Origin: Gracilimonas tropica DSM 19535
GTDB taxonomy: Bacteria > Bacteroidota > Rhodothermia > Balneolales > Balneolaceae
NCBI RefSeq assembly: GCF_000375425.1
Contig: NZ_AQXG01000002.1
Span: 389,712-453,711, forward strand
DNA: 64,000 nt
Direction: 5' to 3'
Position 1 is the stretch's first letter; every line of letters begins with the position of its first letter. Made by a program: the position numbers and the translations under genes. Positions 53,909-64,000 of this stretch are shown one piece after another. The notes under the pieces were generated by a model. It had not been told where the DNA came from and did no database searches. It saw only the letters and a program-made list of their open reading frames with translations.

Positions 53909-55180
53909 TTAGCCACGAAACCGCTCAAAGACTGCCTGTTCTAAATCCTCCCTGTGATCCGGATGCGCAATTTCTACCAGAGCTTTGGCACGCTGACCTA
54001 AATTCTTTCCATATAAATTCGCAACTCCATATTCCGTCACAACATAATGCACGTGGGCACGGGTTGTCACTACTCCCGCTCCTTGTTTTAGAAATGGGAC
54101 AATTCGACTGATTCCCTTGTTGGTAGTTGAAGGCAAAGCGATGATCGGTTTTCCTCCCGGTGATAGTGAGGCTCCGCGAATAAAATCCATTTGTCCCCCC
54201 ACACCCGAGTAATGATATGTTCCGATGGAATCTGCACAAACCTGCCCGGTAAGATCGACCTCCACTGCGCTGTTAATAGCTGTCACTTTAGGATTGCGCC
54301 GGATCACGGCCGTGTCATTGATATAGGCGATATCCAGCATGGCCACGGAGGGATTGTCGTCGATGAAATCGTACGTCTTTCGGGAGCCCATCACAAAACC
54401 ACTGACCACTTTGCCGGGATGAATTTTCTTATTCATTCCGTTAATCACTCCATTTTCCACCAGCTCGATCACCCCATCGGAAAACATTTCGGTATGTACA
54501 CCCAGATTTTTGTGGTTGGCCAGGCTTTTTAATACCGCATTTGGGATGGCTCCTATGCCCATCTGCAGAGTTGCGCCGTCATCAATCAAACCCGCACAAT
54601 ACTGTCCGATCTTCAACTCAGCTTTATTGGGTTCCGGTACGATCTGCTCAGGAAGTGCATCTTCAACTTCCACCAACGCATTAATTTTATTTATGTGAAT
54701 TTGTCCATCACCATGCGTTCGGGGCATATTTGGGTTCACTTGGGCGATTACATATTTAGCAGTTTGAGCTGCAGCTACCGCAGCATCCACAGAAACACCC
54801 AATGAGCAAAATCCGTGATCATCAGGAGGAGAAACATGGATAAGCGCTACATCAAGCGGCAGAATTCCGTGACGAAAGAGATTTGGAACCTCACTCAAAA
54901 AAACCGGAACGTAATCTCCCCGGCCTTCATTTACTGCTTTCCGCACGTTTGCACCAACAAACAAAGCATTCACAAAAAAACTGTCCTTGTATTCCGGAGC
55001 GGCATAAGGTGCCGGACCTTCCGTATGCAAATGGATCACTTCCACATCATTAAGCTCGGCATGCCGGTCCGTCATCGCCTGAATGAGCTGCACAGGTGTG
55101 GCCGAAACTCCATGTACAAAAACCCGATCGCCCGATTTAATTTCCTTCACCGCTTCCGCCGCCGTCACATACTTACTCAT
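53909..55180 (-). CDS. Acetyl-CoA hydrolase/4-hydroxybutyrate CoA-transferase family protein
   Basis: A 423-residue CoA-transferase. The GVSATPVQLIQAM start, ALIHVSPPDDHGFCSLG, GIGAIPNAVLKSL and the glutamate in THTEMFSDG-like HTEMFSDGVIELVE (candidate catalytic residue) match the family, which shuttles CoA between acetyl-CoA and short acids. The C-terminal VVTEYGVANLYGKNLGQRA is also typical. The physiological substrate is uncertain. It is transcribed alone; a repeat-bearing gap separates it from purL. Confidence 0.87.
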   Translation of the reverse strand: MSKYVTAAEAVKEIKSGDRVFVHGVSATPVQLIQAMTDRHAELNDVEVIHLHTEGPAPYAAPEYKDSFFVNALFVGANVRKAVNEGRGDYVPVFLSEVPNLFRHGILPLDVALIHVSPPDDHGFCSLGVSVDAAVAAAQTAKYVIAQVNPNMPRTHGDGQIHINKINALVEVEDALPEQIVPEPNKAELKIGQYCAGLIDDGATLQMGIGAIPNAVLKSLANHKNLGVHTEMFSDGVIELVENGVINGMNKKIHPGKVVSGFVMGSRKTYDFIDDNPSVAMLDIAYINDTAVIRRNPKVTAINSAVEVDLTGQVCADSIGTYHYSGVGGQMDFIRGASLSPGGKPIIALPSTTNKGISRIVPFLKQGAGVVTTRAHVHYVVTEYGVANLYGKNLGQRAKALVEIAHPDHREDLEQAVFERFRG

Positions 55181-55270
55181 AGTACTTCAATAATTTTTTT
55201 GGTTTGAACCGATGATAACGAAGCATTATGAATTTTTCTTAAAGAGGGGAATGTGATTTGTACCTCAATT

Positions 55271-55612
55271 CTATAATGACAAAATTGATTTTATCTGAAT
55301 CTTTAAATCGGGAATGTCAAACTTTATGGAATACCAGACTTCGGAAGCATCAACCCGAAAATATTCATGGATCAATATATTTCTGAAATCTTTTATAATT
55401 CGCCATTCAACTTCAGAGTATTTTTCTTTAGTGGAAGTAGAAATATTTGAGGCGGCTTCACCAGTAATTTCAAACTGCCTAATAACAGCAGATTGTATCA
55501 ATGCACTATTTCTGAACTCTACTTCATTTACATTCTCTGTAAACTCCTGAACAGCTAAAATTGCCTCATATATATGATTGAGCCTTTCAAAGTCTTTTCT
55601 ATCATACTTCAT
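55271..55612 (-). CDS. hepT: HepT-like ribonuclease toxin (DUF86)
   Basis: A 113-residue helical protein from the ATG at 55612. The RxxxxHxY motif (R77, H82, Y84 in RNILIHEYF) is the HEPN ribonuclease active site of HepT. It overlaps by 11 bases the upstream nucleotidyltransferase gene, the usual order for the MntA-HepT toxin-antitoxin module, in which MntA adds AMP to a HepT tyrosine to neutralise it. Function here is inferred from family and pairing. Low GC compared with neighbours fits horizontal gain. Confidence 0.88.
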   Translation of the reverse strand: MKYDRKDFERLNHIYEAILAVQEFTENVNEVEFRNSALIQSAVIRQFEITGEAASNISTSTKEKYSEVEWRIIKDFRNILIHEYFRVDASEVWYSIKFDIPDLKIQIKSILSL

Positions 55613-55889
55613 ATATAACTTTAGCTTCTTCCTGCACCTTATTGATTGCATCAACAGAAAGTCCTAACTCAGTCCCTATATCCACATTTAAACCAAGTTG
55701 ATCCTGAAGATCATTTTTGTACCTCGATAATTCCATCAACCCAACCGGATGCTTTAGTTCAATCAATATATCCAAATCTGATTCTGCTCCTTCTTTTTCG
55801 GTAGCATAGGAGCCAAAAATGGATACTCTTTTCACCGGCTTTCCCTCAAAGTATTTTTTTATGGTGATATAGATTTCTTCTCTTTTCAT
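55602..55889 (-). CDS. mntA: MntA-like nucleotidyltransferase antitoxin
   Basis: A 95-residue minimal nucleotidyltransferase. The motif GS-x10-D-x-D is complete: G26, S27, then D38 and D40 (SDLDILIE). It is the antitoxin of the HepT pair, whose gene overlaps its 3' end by 11 bases. An in-frame ATG five codons upstream (55904) is an alternative start. No other toxin gene is near, so this is a free-standing two-gene module between the CoA-transferase and the cbb3 operon. Confidence 0.88.
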   Translation of the reverse strand: MKREEIYITIKKYFEGKPVKRVSIFGSYATEKEGAESDLDILIELKHPVGLMELSRYKNDLQDQLGLNVDIGTELGLSVDAINKVQEEAKVIYEV

Positions 55890-56009
55890 GCCATAAGATA
55901 TCAACTCAGGTTTTCAAATGCGATGACCATTGCTATTACCTTGACTTTCCATTTCAGAAAAAAATTAATGCCTTCCGTTATTGACACTTTTCCTAATTCC
56001 CCTTAAAAT

Positions 56010-56025
56010 CTAATATCAATATTAG
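56010..56025. promoter_or_regulatory. Putative operator upstream of the Rrf2 regulator
   Basis: CTAATATCAATATTAG is a perfect inverted repeat of 7 bp with a 2-base centre, 30 bases before the Rrf2 start and just after a TTGACA-like element at 55981. Its position suits self-repression by the downstream Rrf2 regulator; untested. Confidence 0.6.
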
Positions 56026-56055
56026 AATTTAAATATCAGAATTAAATTCATCTTT

Positions 56056-56520
56056 ATGAGGTTGATTTCACAAGGCGCACAGTACGCCATATCGGCAATT
56101 ATCGCCATTTCGAAGCATACCGAGGACGGCGCCGTTTCTGCTTCATTTCTGTCTAAATCATTGAACTGCCCAACTGCCTATCTCTCTCAGGTGTTAGCCA
56201 AATTGAAGGAACCCGGAATCCTTAAATCTCAGCGTGGACTGAATGGCGGCGTGTATCTCGCTAAACCTGTGAACCAAGTGACTATGATGGACGTGATCGC
56301 TGCCATTGACGGTACTGAGTTCTTCGATAAATGTTTTATGGGTATCGAAGGGTGCGGCAATATCGAACCCTGCCCTTTTCATGAATTTTGGTCGGTAGAG
56401 CGAAAGAAGATAGAGAAATGGCTTCGGGAAACCACTTTTGAGCAAGTCGATCAAAAAATGACGCAAAAATGGTTTGATCTTCGCTTGCAATTCTCCAACG
56501 GAGGTCCTTCATTCAAATAA
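56056..56520 (+). CDS. Rrf2-family iron-sulfur transcriptional regulator
   Basis: A 154-residue regulator with an N-terminal winged helix (QYAISAIIAIS, GLNGGVYLAKP) and three cysteines, C93, C100 and C106, in KCFMGIEGCGNIEPCPFHEFW-type spacing, as in IscR/NsrR/RsrR proteins, which hold a 2Fe-2S or 4Fe-4S cluster sensing NO, iron or redox state. Its stop overlaps the start of ccoI (TAATG), so it is the first gene of the cbb3 operon and probably regulates it. A palindrome sits in its own promoter. Confidence 0.9.
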   Translation: MRLISQGAQYAISAIIAISKHTEDGAVSASFLSKSLNCPTAYLSQVLAKLKEPGILKSQRGLNGGVYLAKPVNQVTMMDVIAAIDGTEFFDKCFMGIEGCGNIEPCPFHEFWSVERKKIEKWLRETTFEQVDQKMTQKWFDLRLQFSNGGPSFK

Positions 56521-58967
56521 TGGGAACCACAGCAGTCATATCATCTGATATTTGCTATCACTGTGGAGAGGACTGTGTAGATGAGACCGTACATTTTGAC
56601 GACAAATCCTTTTGTTGTCTTGGGTGCAAATCAGCTTACCAAATTCTGGATGAAAGCGGGTTGTGCTCCTATTACGACCTTGATACCAATCCCGGCATCA
56701 ACTTAAAAAACACCAAACACCGGACTCGTTTCGATTACCTTGAAGATAAGGAAGTCGTCGACCGTATTTCTGACTTTTGCGATGCTTCCAGGCTCTCACT
56801 CACCCTGAACATCCCAAATATCCATTGCACTTCTTGTGTGTGGCTGCTCGAGAATCTCCAAAAACTGGATTCCGGAGTCCTAAAAAGTGAAGTCAATTTC
56901 TTAAAGAAGGAATTATCTCTGCTGATAGATACCAATCATACATCACTCCGGGACGTAGTAGAACAGCTGGTAACTATTGGCTATGAACCTGAAATCCGGC
57001 TCGAGAAATTAGATTCCAAAACAGAAAAAGCTCATCAGAATCGTGCACTTTGGTTAAAAATGGGCGTGGCCGGGTTTGCATTCGGGAACATCATGTTGTT
57101 TAGCTTTCCGGATTACCTGGATACTTCCGGCAGCGGACTCGGCGGCAACTTCCATCTTTTCTTTGGTGCATTGAATATCATCCTTGCGCTACCGGTTTTA
57201 CTTTACAGCAGCAGTGATTACCTGAAATCAGCTTTTGCGGCTTTGAGTCAGCGCGGGGTGAACCTCGATGTTCCCATTTCGATTGGCATTGTGGCGTTAT
57301 TTTCGCGCAGTGTATATGAGATCGTCACTATGACGGGAACGGGCTACATGGATTCCTTTACCGGGCTGATCTTCTTTTTGTTGATCGGCAGACTGGTACA
57401 GCAGAAAACATTTCATCGTTTGTCTTTTGATCGGGATTACCGCTCCTACCTCCCTATTGCTGTGAATGTATTAAATGATCATGACGAAGAATATTCCGTT
57501 TCTCTGGATAAATTGGAGCCCGGAAAACGCATGCGGTTGCGCAATCAGGAATTAGTGCCTTGTGATTCAACCCTGCTTTCGGATGAAGCTTTTATGGATT
57601 ACAGTTTCATCACCGGAGAATCTGAGCCTGTTACCGTTACAAAAGGAGAACGGGTGTTTGCCGGGGGAAGATTGACCGGGAATGCGGCTCTCTTCAATAC
57701 AGAAGAAAAAGTCACTAACAGTTATCTCACCAAACTGTGGAATCACGAAGCATTTCAAAATAATGACAAGGAACTGAAGCTGACGACTTTTGCTGATAAG
57801 ATCAGTCCCTATTTTACTATATCGGTGCTTGGAATTGCCTTTTTTGCGGGATTGTACTGGCTGCAGGCTGCCGAAATGGATACCGCTCTTTCAGTTTTCA
57901 CGGCCGTTTTGATCATTGCATGTCCTTGTGCTTTAGCTCTTTCCACCCCATTCACTCTCGGCTCGGCTTTGAATATCCTTTCGCTGAACGGTCTTTTCAT
58001 AAAAAACCATTTGCTGGTTGAGAATTTATCCAAAGCCACATCCATTGTTTTTGATAAAACCGGCACCCTTACGGAGAATGAGTCTGATACGATCACGTTT
58101 CATGGCACTGCATTGTCTGAAGAAGAACAAAATTGGGTACGATCGGCCTGTAAGAATTCGATTCATCCGCTCAGCAGAAAGATTGCAAATTCACTTTCGA
58201 GTTCATTCCTCCATCAGCCCAACCATTTTGAAGAGGCTCCGGGAAAAGGTATTTATGCAGATTTTGGACATTCATCCGTCTGCCTTGGCTCCAAGCAATT
58301 TCTTGCAGAAAAAGGTAAAATTGATTTGTCTAAGATTCCTCTCTTCAACGGTTCCACTGTACATCTTGCGGTCAACGGGAAACACAGGGGTTTTTTTGGT
58401 ATTCAGTCTGTCATGAGAACTGGTATTTCAGAGCTACTCAACTCCATCAAGACAAAATTCAGCACATACCTTCTATCCGGAGATAATGAGACTCAGAAGC
58501 TGGCCTTCTCCGATTACTTTGGTGAAAATGGCTCACTCCTCTTCAATCAAAAGCCACAAGAAAAACTGGAGTTTATTACCAGATTACAGGATCAGGGTGA
58601 ACAAGTGATCATGGTGGGTGATGGCTTGAATGATGCCGGAGCCTTAAAAAAATCCGATTTTGGGATCGCCCTTGCAGATGACGTAAGCTCTTTTGCCCCG
58701 GCTTGTGATGCCATCATGGAAGGGGATTCCCTAAATAAGCTTCACCACTTCATCAAATTTTCACAACAGAGCATGAATATCATCATCGCGAGTTTCGTGC
58801 TCTCGCTGCTCTATAACACCATCGGTTTGGGCTTTGCCATAACGGGACATCTGTCTCCCCTGGTAGCCGCCATATTGATGCCGCTGAGTTCTATCAGCGT
58901 AATGGTGTTTACGTTCCTAACTACACGGTTTTTTGCACGCAAAGGAGGTCTGGATATATGGAAGTGA
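56520..58967 (+). CDS. ccoI: Copper-exporting P-type ATPase, CcoI/FixI type
   Basis: An 815-residue heavy-metal P1B ATPase that delivers copper for cbb3 oxidase assembly. The N-terminus has a cysteine-rich zinc-ribbon-like segment (CYHCGEDC, then CCLGCKSAYQIL) and an HMA domain with HCTSCVW. Then come eight transmembrane helices, the CPC motif (CPCALALSTP), the phosphorylation site DKTGT and the hinge GDGLNDAGAL. It overlaps the Rrf2 stop and the ccoS start. Confidence 0.93.
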   Translation: MGTTAVISSDICYHCGEDCVDETVHFDDKSFCCLGCKSAYQILDESGLCSYYDLDTNPGINLKNTKHRTRFDYLEDKEVVDRISDFCDASRLSLTLNIPNIHCTSCVWLLENLQKLDSGVLKSEVNFLKKELSLLIDTNHTSLRDVVEQLVTIGYEPEIRLEKLDSKTEKAHQNRALWLKMGVAGFAFGNIMLFSFPDYLDTSGSGLGGNFHLFFGALNIILALPVLLYSSSDYLKSAFAALSQRGVNLDVPISIGIVALFSRSVYEIVTMTGTGYMDSFTGLIFFLLIGRLVQQKTFHRLSFDRDYRSYLPIAVNVLNDHDEEYSVSLDKLEPGKRMRLRNQELVPCDSTLLSDEAFMDYSFITGESEPVTVTKGERVFAGGRLTGNAALFNTEEKVTNSYLTKLWNHEAFQNNDKELKLTTFADKISPYFTISVLGIAFFAGLYWLQAAEMDTALSVFTAVLIIACPCALALSTPFTLGSALNILSLNGLFIKNHLLVENLSKATSIVFDKTGTLTENESDTITFHGTALSEEEQNWVRSACKNSIHPLSRKIANSLSSSFLHQPNHFEEAPGKGIYADFGHSSVCLGSKQFLAEKGKIDLSKIPLFNGSTVHLAVNGKHRGFFGIQSVMRTGISELLNSIKTKFSTYLLSGDNETQKLAFSDYFGENGSLLFNQKPQEKLEFITRLQDQGEQVIMVGDGLNDAGALKKSDFGIALADDVSSFAPACDAIMEGDSLNKLHHFIKFSQQSMNIIIASFVLSLLYNTIGLGFAITGHLSPLVAAILMPLSSISVMVFTFLTTRFFARKGGLDIWK

Positions 58968-59146
58968 TGTATTTGCTTATTGGATTTAGTCTGCTCGTGG
59001 CTCTCATTTTCCTGGGATTATTTTTTTGGGCGGTGCGTTCCGGGCAGTTTGATGATCAATACACTCCCTCTATGCGTGTGCTCTTCGACGACAAAAAATC
59101 TTCACCAAAAAAATCAAACAACAACCAAAACCATCGGGATGAATAA
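58958..59146 (+). CDS. ccoS: cbb3 oxidase assembly protein CcoS
   Basis: A 62-residue membrane protein with one helix (about 4-28) and the family pattern FFWAVRSGQFDDQYTP. It is needed to insert cofactors into cbb3 oxidase. Its start overlaps the last bases of ccoI and its stop is directly followed by ccoNO. Confidence 0.92.
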   Translation: MEVMYLLIGFSLLVALIFLGLFFWAVRSGQFDDQYTPSMRVLFDDKKSSPKKSNNNQNHRDE

Positions 59147-61351
<2,205 letters not shown>

Positions 61352-61353
61352 CG

Positions 61354-61545
61354 ATGTACAAGAATGTATTACGCGCTATTGAGGACATAGGCATCTACCC
61401 AAGTATCTCATTAATCATTTTCTTCACCTTCTTTATAGGCTTGATCGTGTACCTGATCATTAAAGGAAAAGATCACTGGAAAGATGCGGAAAAACTGCCT
61501 CTCGAGGACGAGAACAATATGAATATCAAACAATCAGAACAATGA
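61354..61545 (+). CDS. ccoQ: CcoQ-like cbb3 oxidase subunit
   Basis: A 63-residue protein with one transmembrane helix (about 16-38: SLIIFFTFFIGLIVYLI) and a charged C-terminus. The position between ccoNO and ccoP, 2 bases after the former and overlapping the latter by 4 bases, identifies it as CcoQ/FixQ, which stabilises the complex. Confidence 0.82.
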   Translation: MYKNVLRAIEDIGIYPSISLIIFFTFFIGLIVYLIIKGKDHWKDAEKLPLEDENNMNIKQSEQ

Positions 61546-62147
61546 AAGTATTTGACGACGAAAAAGATCTCCTACTGGACCATGATTATGATGGCATCAA
61601 AGAACTCGATAACCACATGCCTGTATGGTGGCTTTGGCTGTTCTATTTCACCATCGCCTGGGGGGTAGGATATCTCACTTACTACTATATTTTTGACGGC
61701 CCCAACCAGCACGAGGAATACGAAATGGAAATGGCTGCTGCTCAGGAAAAATATAACCTGTCACCCGAAAATGGTGAAGGCGGAGAGCCGGTAGCCGAGC
61801 AATTCAGCTGGGCATTTCTGGATGATGAAGAACGAATTGCCGAAGGCCGTGAAATTTTCATGGGAACAGGAAACCTGTGTTTTACCTGTCATGGTTCTAA
61901 CGGAGAAGGGCTGGTTGGACCAAATCTAACAGATGAACTTTGGATTCACGGCTGTTCTGCCGAAGAAGTAGCAAGCAGCATTATTAACGGTTATCCTGAT
62001 CGTGGAATGATCGCCTACGGAAGTGGCTCCCGAATGCCCAATGAAAAAGTGCAAAGCCTGATCAGCTACATTGCATCTATTCAAGGCAGCGAACCGGCAA
62101 ACCCCAAAGCACCGGATCCGCGTGCTCAACCTTGCACTATTGAATGA
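61542..62147 (+). CDS. ccoP: cbb3 oxidase subunit CcoP, single-heme
   Basis: A 201-residue membrane-anchored cytochrome c. It begins with the PVWWLWLFYFTIAWGVGY helix typical of CcoP. Only one heme c site is visible, CFTCH at 113-117, with a candidate axial Met in GSGSRMPNE, whereas classical CcoP has two hemes and about 300 residues. Electron transfer would go straight from this heme to CcoO. It overlaps ccoQ by 4 bases. Confidence 0.9.
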   Translation: MKVFDDEKDLLLDHDYDGIKELDNHMPVWWLWLFYFTIAWGVGYLTYYYIFDGPNQHEEYEMEMAAAQEKYNLSPENGEGGEPVAEQFSWAFLDDEERIAEGREIFMGTGNLCFTCHGSNGEGLVGPNLTDELWIHGCSAEEVASSIINGYPDRGMIAYGSGSRMPNEKVQSLISYIASIQGSEPANPKAPDPRAQPCTIE

Positions 62148-62296
62148 AGGGATCGGTGATATGGTGACTATCAACTCAAAATAATCACCATATCGCCTTT
62201 TACCTGTACACCTGTCTTCACACAATCATTAAAAATGAAATCTACCTTATTTCAGATTCCGATATAAATGAGAGAAACCTGAGGTTAAACTAAAAA

Positions 62297-63760
62297 ATGG
62301 CAAGTTTAGAAGAGCAACGACGTATTGACCAACAGAATTTTCGTAATCACCTTGCTACGGTAAATGAGGAAGGAAAAAGAAACTGGATCTATCCCAAGAA
62401 GCCAAGTGGACGTTACTATAAAGCAAGAAATATAGTTGCCCTACTCCTTTTGGCCTTCTTCTTCAGTGGCCCATTTATAACGGTCAATGGTAACCCTCTG
62501 CTGTTAATCAACATCATCGAACGTAAATTTGTGATCTTTGGCGTGGCATTCTGGCCCCAAGACCTGCATTTACTGCTTTTTGGGATGCTGACTTTTATTC
62601 TGTTTGTCGTACTTTTTACCGTAGTATTTGGACGATTGTGGTGCGGGTGGGCCTGTCCACAAACTATTTTCATGGAAATGGTTTTCAGACGGATCGAATA
62701 CTGGATCGAAGGCGATGCAGCTGCCCAGATCCGGCTCAACAAACAAGACTGGAATTTGGAGAAGATCACCAAGAAGGTCAGCAAACATGCTATTTTTTAT
62801 GCAATGGCTTTTTTGATCTCCAATCTGTTCCTCGCCTACATCATCGGGAAAGATCAACTTTTTGATATCATCACAGATCCACCCTCAGAGCATATTGCCG
62901 GACTTAGTGCAATGATCGTATTCAGTGGTGTTTTTTACGGTGTTTTCGCTTTTATGCGTGAACAGGTATGTCATTTTGTGTGTCCCTATGGACGTATGCA
63001 ATCTGTGATGCTCGACAATAACTCCATCAATGTGATGTATGATTATGTGCGGGGTGAGACTCGGGCAAGTGTCAAAGATCGCTACCAGCTTGAGAACCGC
63101 AAGGCCACCCTCGAAGACCTTGGTTTCAGTGCAAACGAGCAGTTTGGAGACTGCATAGACTGTTACCAATGTGTGAAGGTGTGCCCCATGGGGATCGATA
63201 TTCGGAATGGCACTCAATTGGAATGTGTGCATTGTACAGCTTGTATTGATGCATGTGATTCTGTCATGGACAAGATCGACAAGCCACGAGGACTGATTCG
63301 GTATTCTTCCGAAGACGCCATTCGTGAAGGAAAGCAAAAAGTGTTAACACCTCGTGTGGCAGGTTATTCCGGAATACTTTTAATCTTGCTTACCACCTTT
63401 ATCACTCTATTGACACTGCGCCCCGATACCGAAACAACGATTTTAAGAGAACCGGGTACTTTATATCAGGAATTGCCAGAGAACCGATATAGCAATATTT
63501 ACAACCTGAAGATGCTGAATAAGACGTTCAAGGAAATTCCTATCGAGATAAAATTGGAGCAGCCGGCTGGTGAGTTGGTATCTCTTGGTAGTTTTACATC
63601 TATTGCCCCTCAAAATGCTGCAGAAGGCAGATTCTTGATTCAACTCTCTGATTCTGTACTAACAGGGCAACAAACAGAATTAGTCTTCGGCATCTATTCA
63701 GGTGATAAAAAACTCGAAACCGTAACTTCCGGATTTTTGGGTCCGGCCAATAACAACTAA
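62297..63760 (+). CDS. ccoG: CcoG/RdxA/FixG ferredoxin-like membrane protein
   Basis: A 487-residue membrane iron-sulfur protein that helps cbb3 assembly (it has been proposed to reduce copper). Several helices lie in the first 240 residues, with cysteines in WCGWACPQTIFMEM and CHFVCPYGRMQ. Two 4Fe-4S motifs follow: CIDCYQCVKVCP and CVHCTACIDACD. A periplasmic Ig-like domain ends the protein. It begins 149 bases after ccoP and is followed by ccoH. Confidence 0.93.
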   Translation: MASLEEQRRIDQQNFRNHLATVNEEGKRNWIYPKKPSGRYYKARNIVALLLLAFFFSGPFITVNGNPLLLINIIERKFVIFGVAFWPQDLHLLLFGMLTFILFVVLFTVVFGRLWCGWACPQTIFMEMVFRRIEYWIEGDAAAQIRLNKQDWNLEKITKKVSKHAIFYAMAFLISNLFLAYIIGKDQLFDIITDPPSEHIAGLSAMIVFSGVFYGVFAFMREQVCHFVCPYGRMQSVMLDNNSINVMYDYVRGETRASVKDRYQLENRKATLEDLGFSANEQFGDCIDCYQCVKVCPMGIDIRNGTQLECVHCTACIDACDSVMDKIDKPRGLIRYSSEDAIREGKQKVLTPRVAGYSGILLILLTTFITLLTLRPDTETTILREPGTLYQELPENRYSNIYNLKMLNKTFKEIPIEIKLEQPAGELVSLGSFTSIAPQNAAEGRFLIQLSDSVLTGQQTELVFGIYSGDKKLETVTSGFLGPANNN

Positions 63761-63776
63761 TCGTTCAATTAATCCT

Positions 63777-64000
63777 ATGAGTATAAAAGATAAATTAAAC
63801 TGGGGAAGCGGTATTACCATCGCCATAGTGGTATTTGTATTAGCTACCCTCAGTACAGTAAGCTATCTCATCAGTCTTGAGTTCTACCTTGTTTCTGAGG
63901 ATCACTACGAGCAAGGAGTGGAATACCAGCAAACCATAGAAGGTATTCAAAATGCCAGAAACCTTGACACCCCGGTTTTGATCTTATTTGATGAACCTAC
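63777..64000 (+). CDS. ccoH: FixH/CcoH-like protein, cut by the window end
   Basis: Only the first 74 codons are present. The start MSIKDKLNWGSGITIAIVVF has one transmembrane helix (about 14-38), then SLEFYLVSEDHYEQG, as in FixH, whose DHYEQGVEYQ motif is typical. It starts 16 bases after ccoG. FixH helps assemble cbb3 oxidase. The rest lies outside the window. Confidence 0.82.
   Translation, partial: MSIKDKLNWGSGITIAIVVFVLATLSTVSYLISLEFYLVSEDHYEQGVEYQQTIEGIQNARNLDTPVLILFDEP

Overview
The window comes from a Gram-negative bacterium of the Bacteroidota/Rhodothermota side, most likely a Balneolaceae-like organism. This is an inference from gene content, not a database match. Supporting traits are two SusC/SusD outer-membrane pairs, GWxTD-domain lipoproteins, a SprE/PorW-like type IX secretion protein, a secreted protein with a T9SS-type C-terminal domain, an LptE lipoprotein, a cbb3 oxidase with fused CcoN-CcoO, and a promoter of the TTG-N20-TAnnTTTG type. 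Genes are densely packed. Several intergenic spacers carry dispersed palindromic repeats.

Layout. 0.3-7.8 kb: a redox/nitric-oxide flavoured cluster (cysteine-rich wHTH regulator, hemerythrin-like RIC relative, heme A synthase, FdxA ferredoxin, DUF2249, MIP18-type protein, NnrS-like and CopD-like membrane proteins, small proteins, lipoate ligase). 8.0-12.6 kb: an SDR, then a likely copper-acquisition operon (His/Cys-rich protein, Met-rich lipoprotein, OprC-like TonB receptor carrying a CxxxM motif). 12.9-15.2 kb: thioredoxin, OsmC, DUF302, Hsp20. 15.3-31.8 kb: housekeeping genes (dusB, serS, Lrp regulator, sigma-54 activator, lptE, rpmE, MoxR-like ATPase, pabB, pyrD, sprE-like, pyk). 31.9-45.9 kb: a 14-kb outer-membrane locus in which three paralogous GWxTD lipoproteins alternate with two SusC/SusD pairs; the first SusC is frameshifted. 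46.1-46.6 kb: initiator tRNA-Met, a GIY-YIG ORF and a partial tRNA copy, forming what looks like a tiny tRNA-associated element. 46.7-55.2 kb: ornithine and lysine aminotransferases, an SDR, purL, a CoA-transferase. 55.3-55.9 kb: a HepT/MntA toxin-antitoxin pair. 56.0-64.0 kb: an Rrf2 regulator followed by the cbb3 oxidase operon (ccoI, ccoS, ccoNO, ccoQ, ccoP, ccoG, ccoH cut by the window end).

How it fits together. The two ends of the window share a theme: respiration under low oxygen and nitrosative stress, with copper supply between them (the cbb3 oxidase needs copper, delivered by CcoI-type pumps). The strongest candidates for something under-described are the GWxTD/SusCD locus, which has no degradative enzyme to reveal its substrate, the GIY-YIG/tRNA mini-element, and the copper-acquisition operon.
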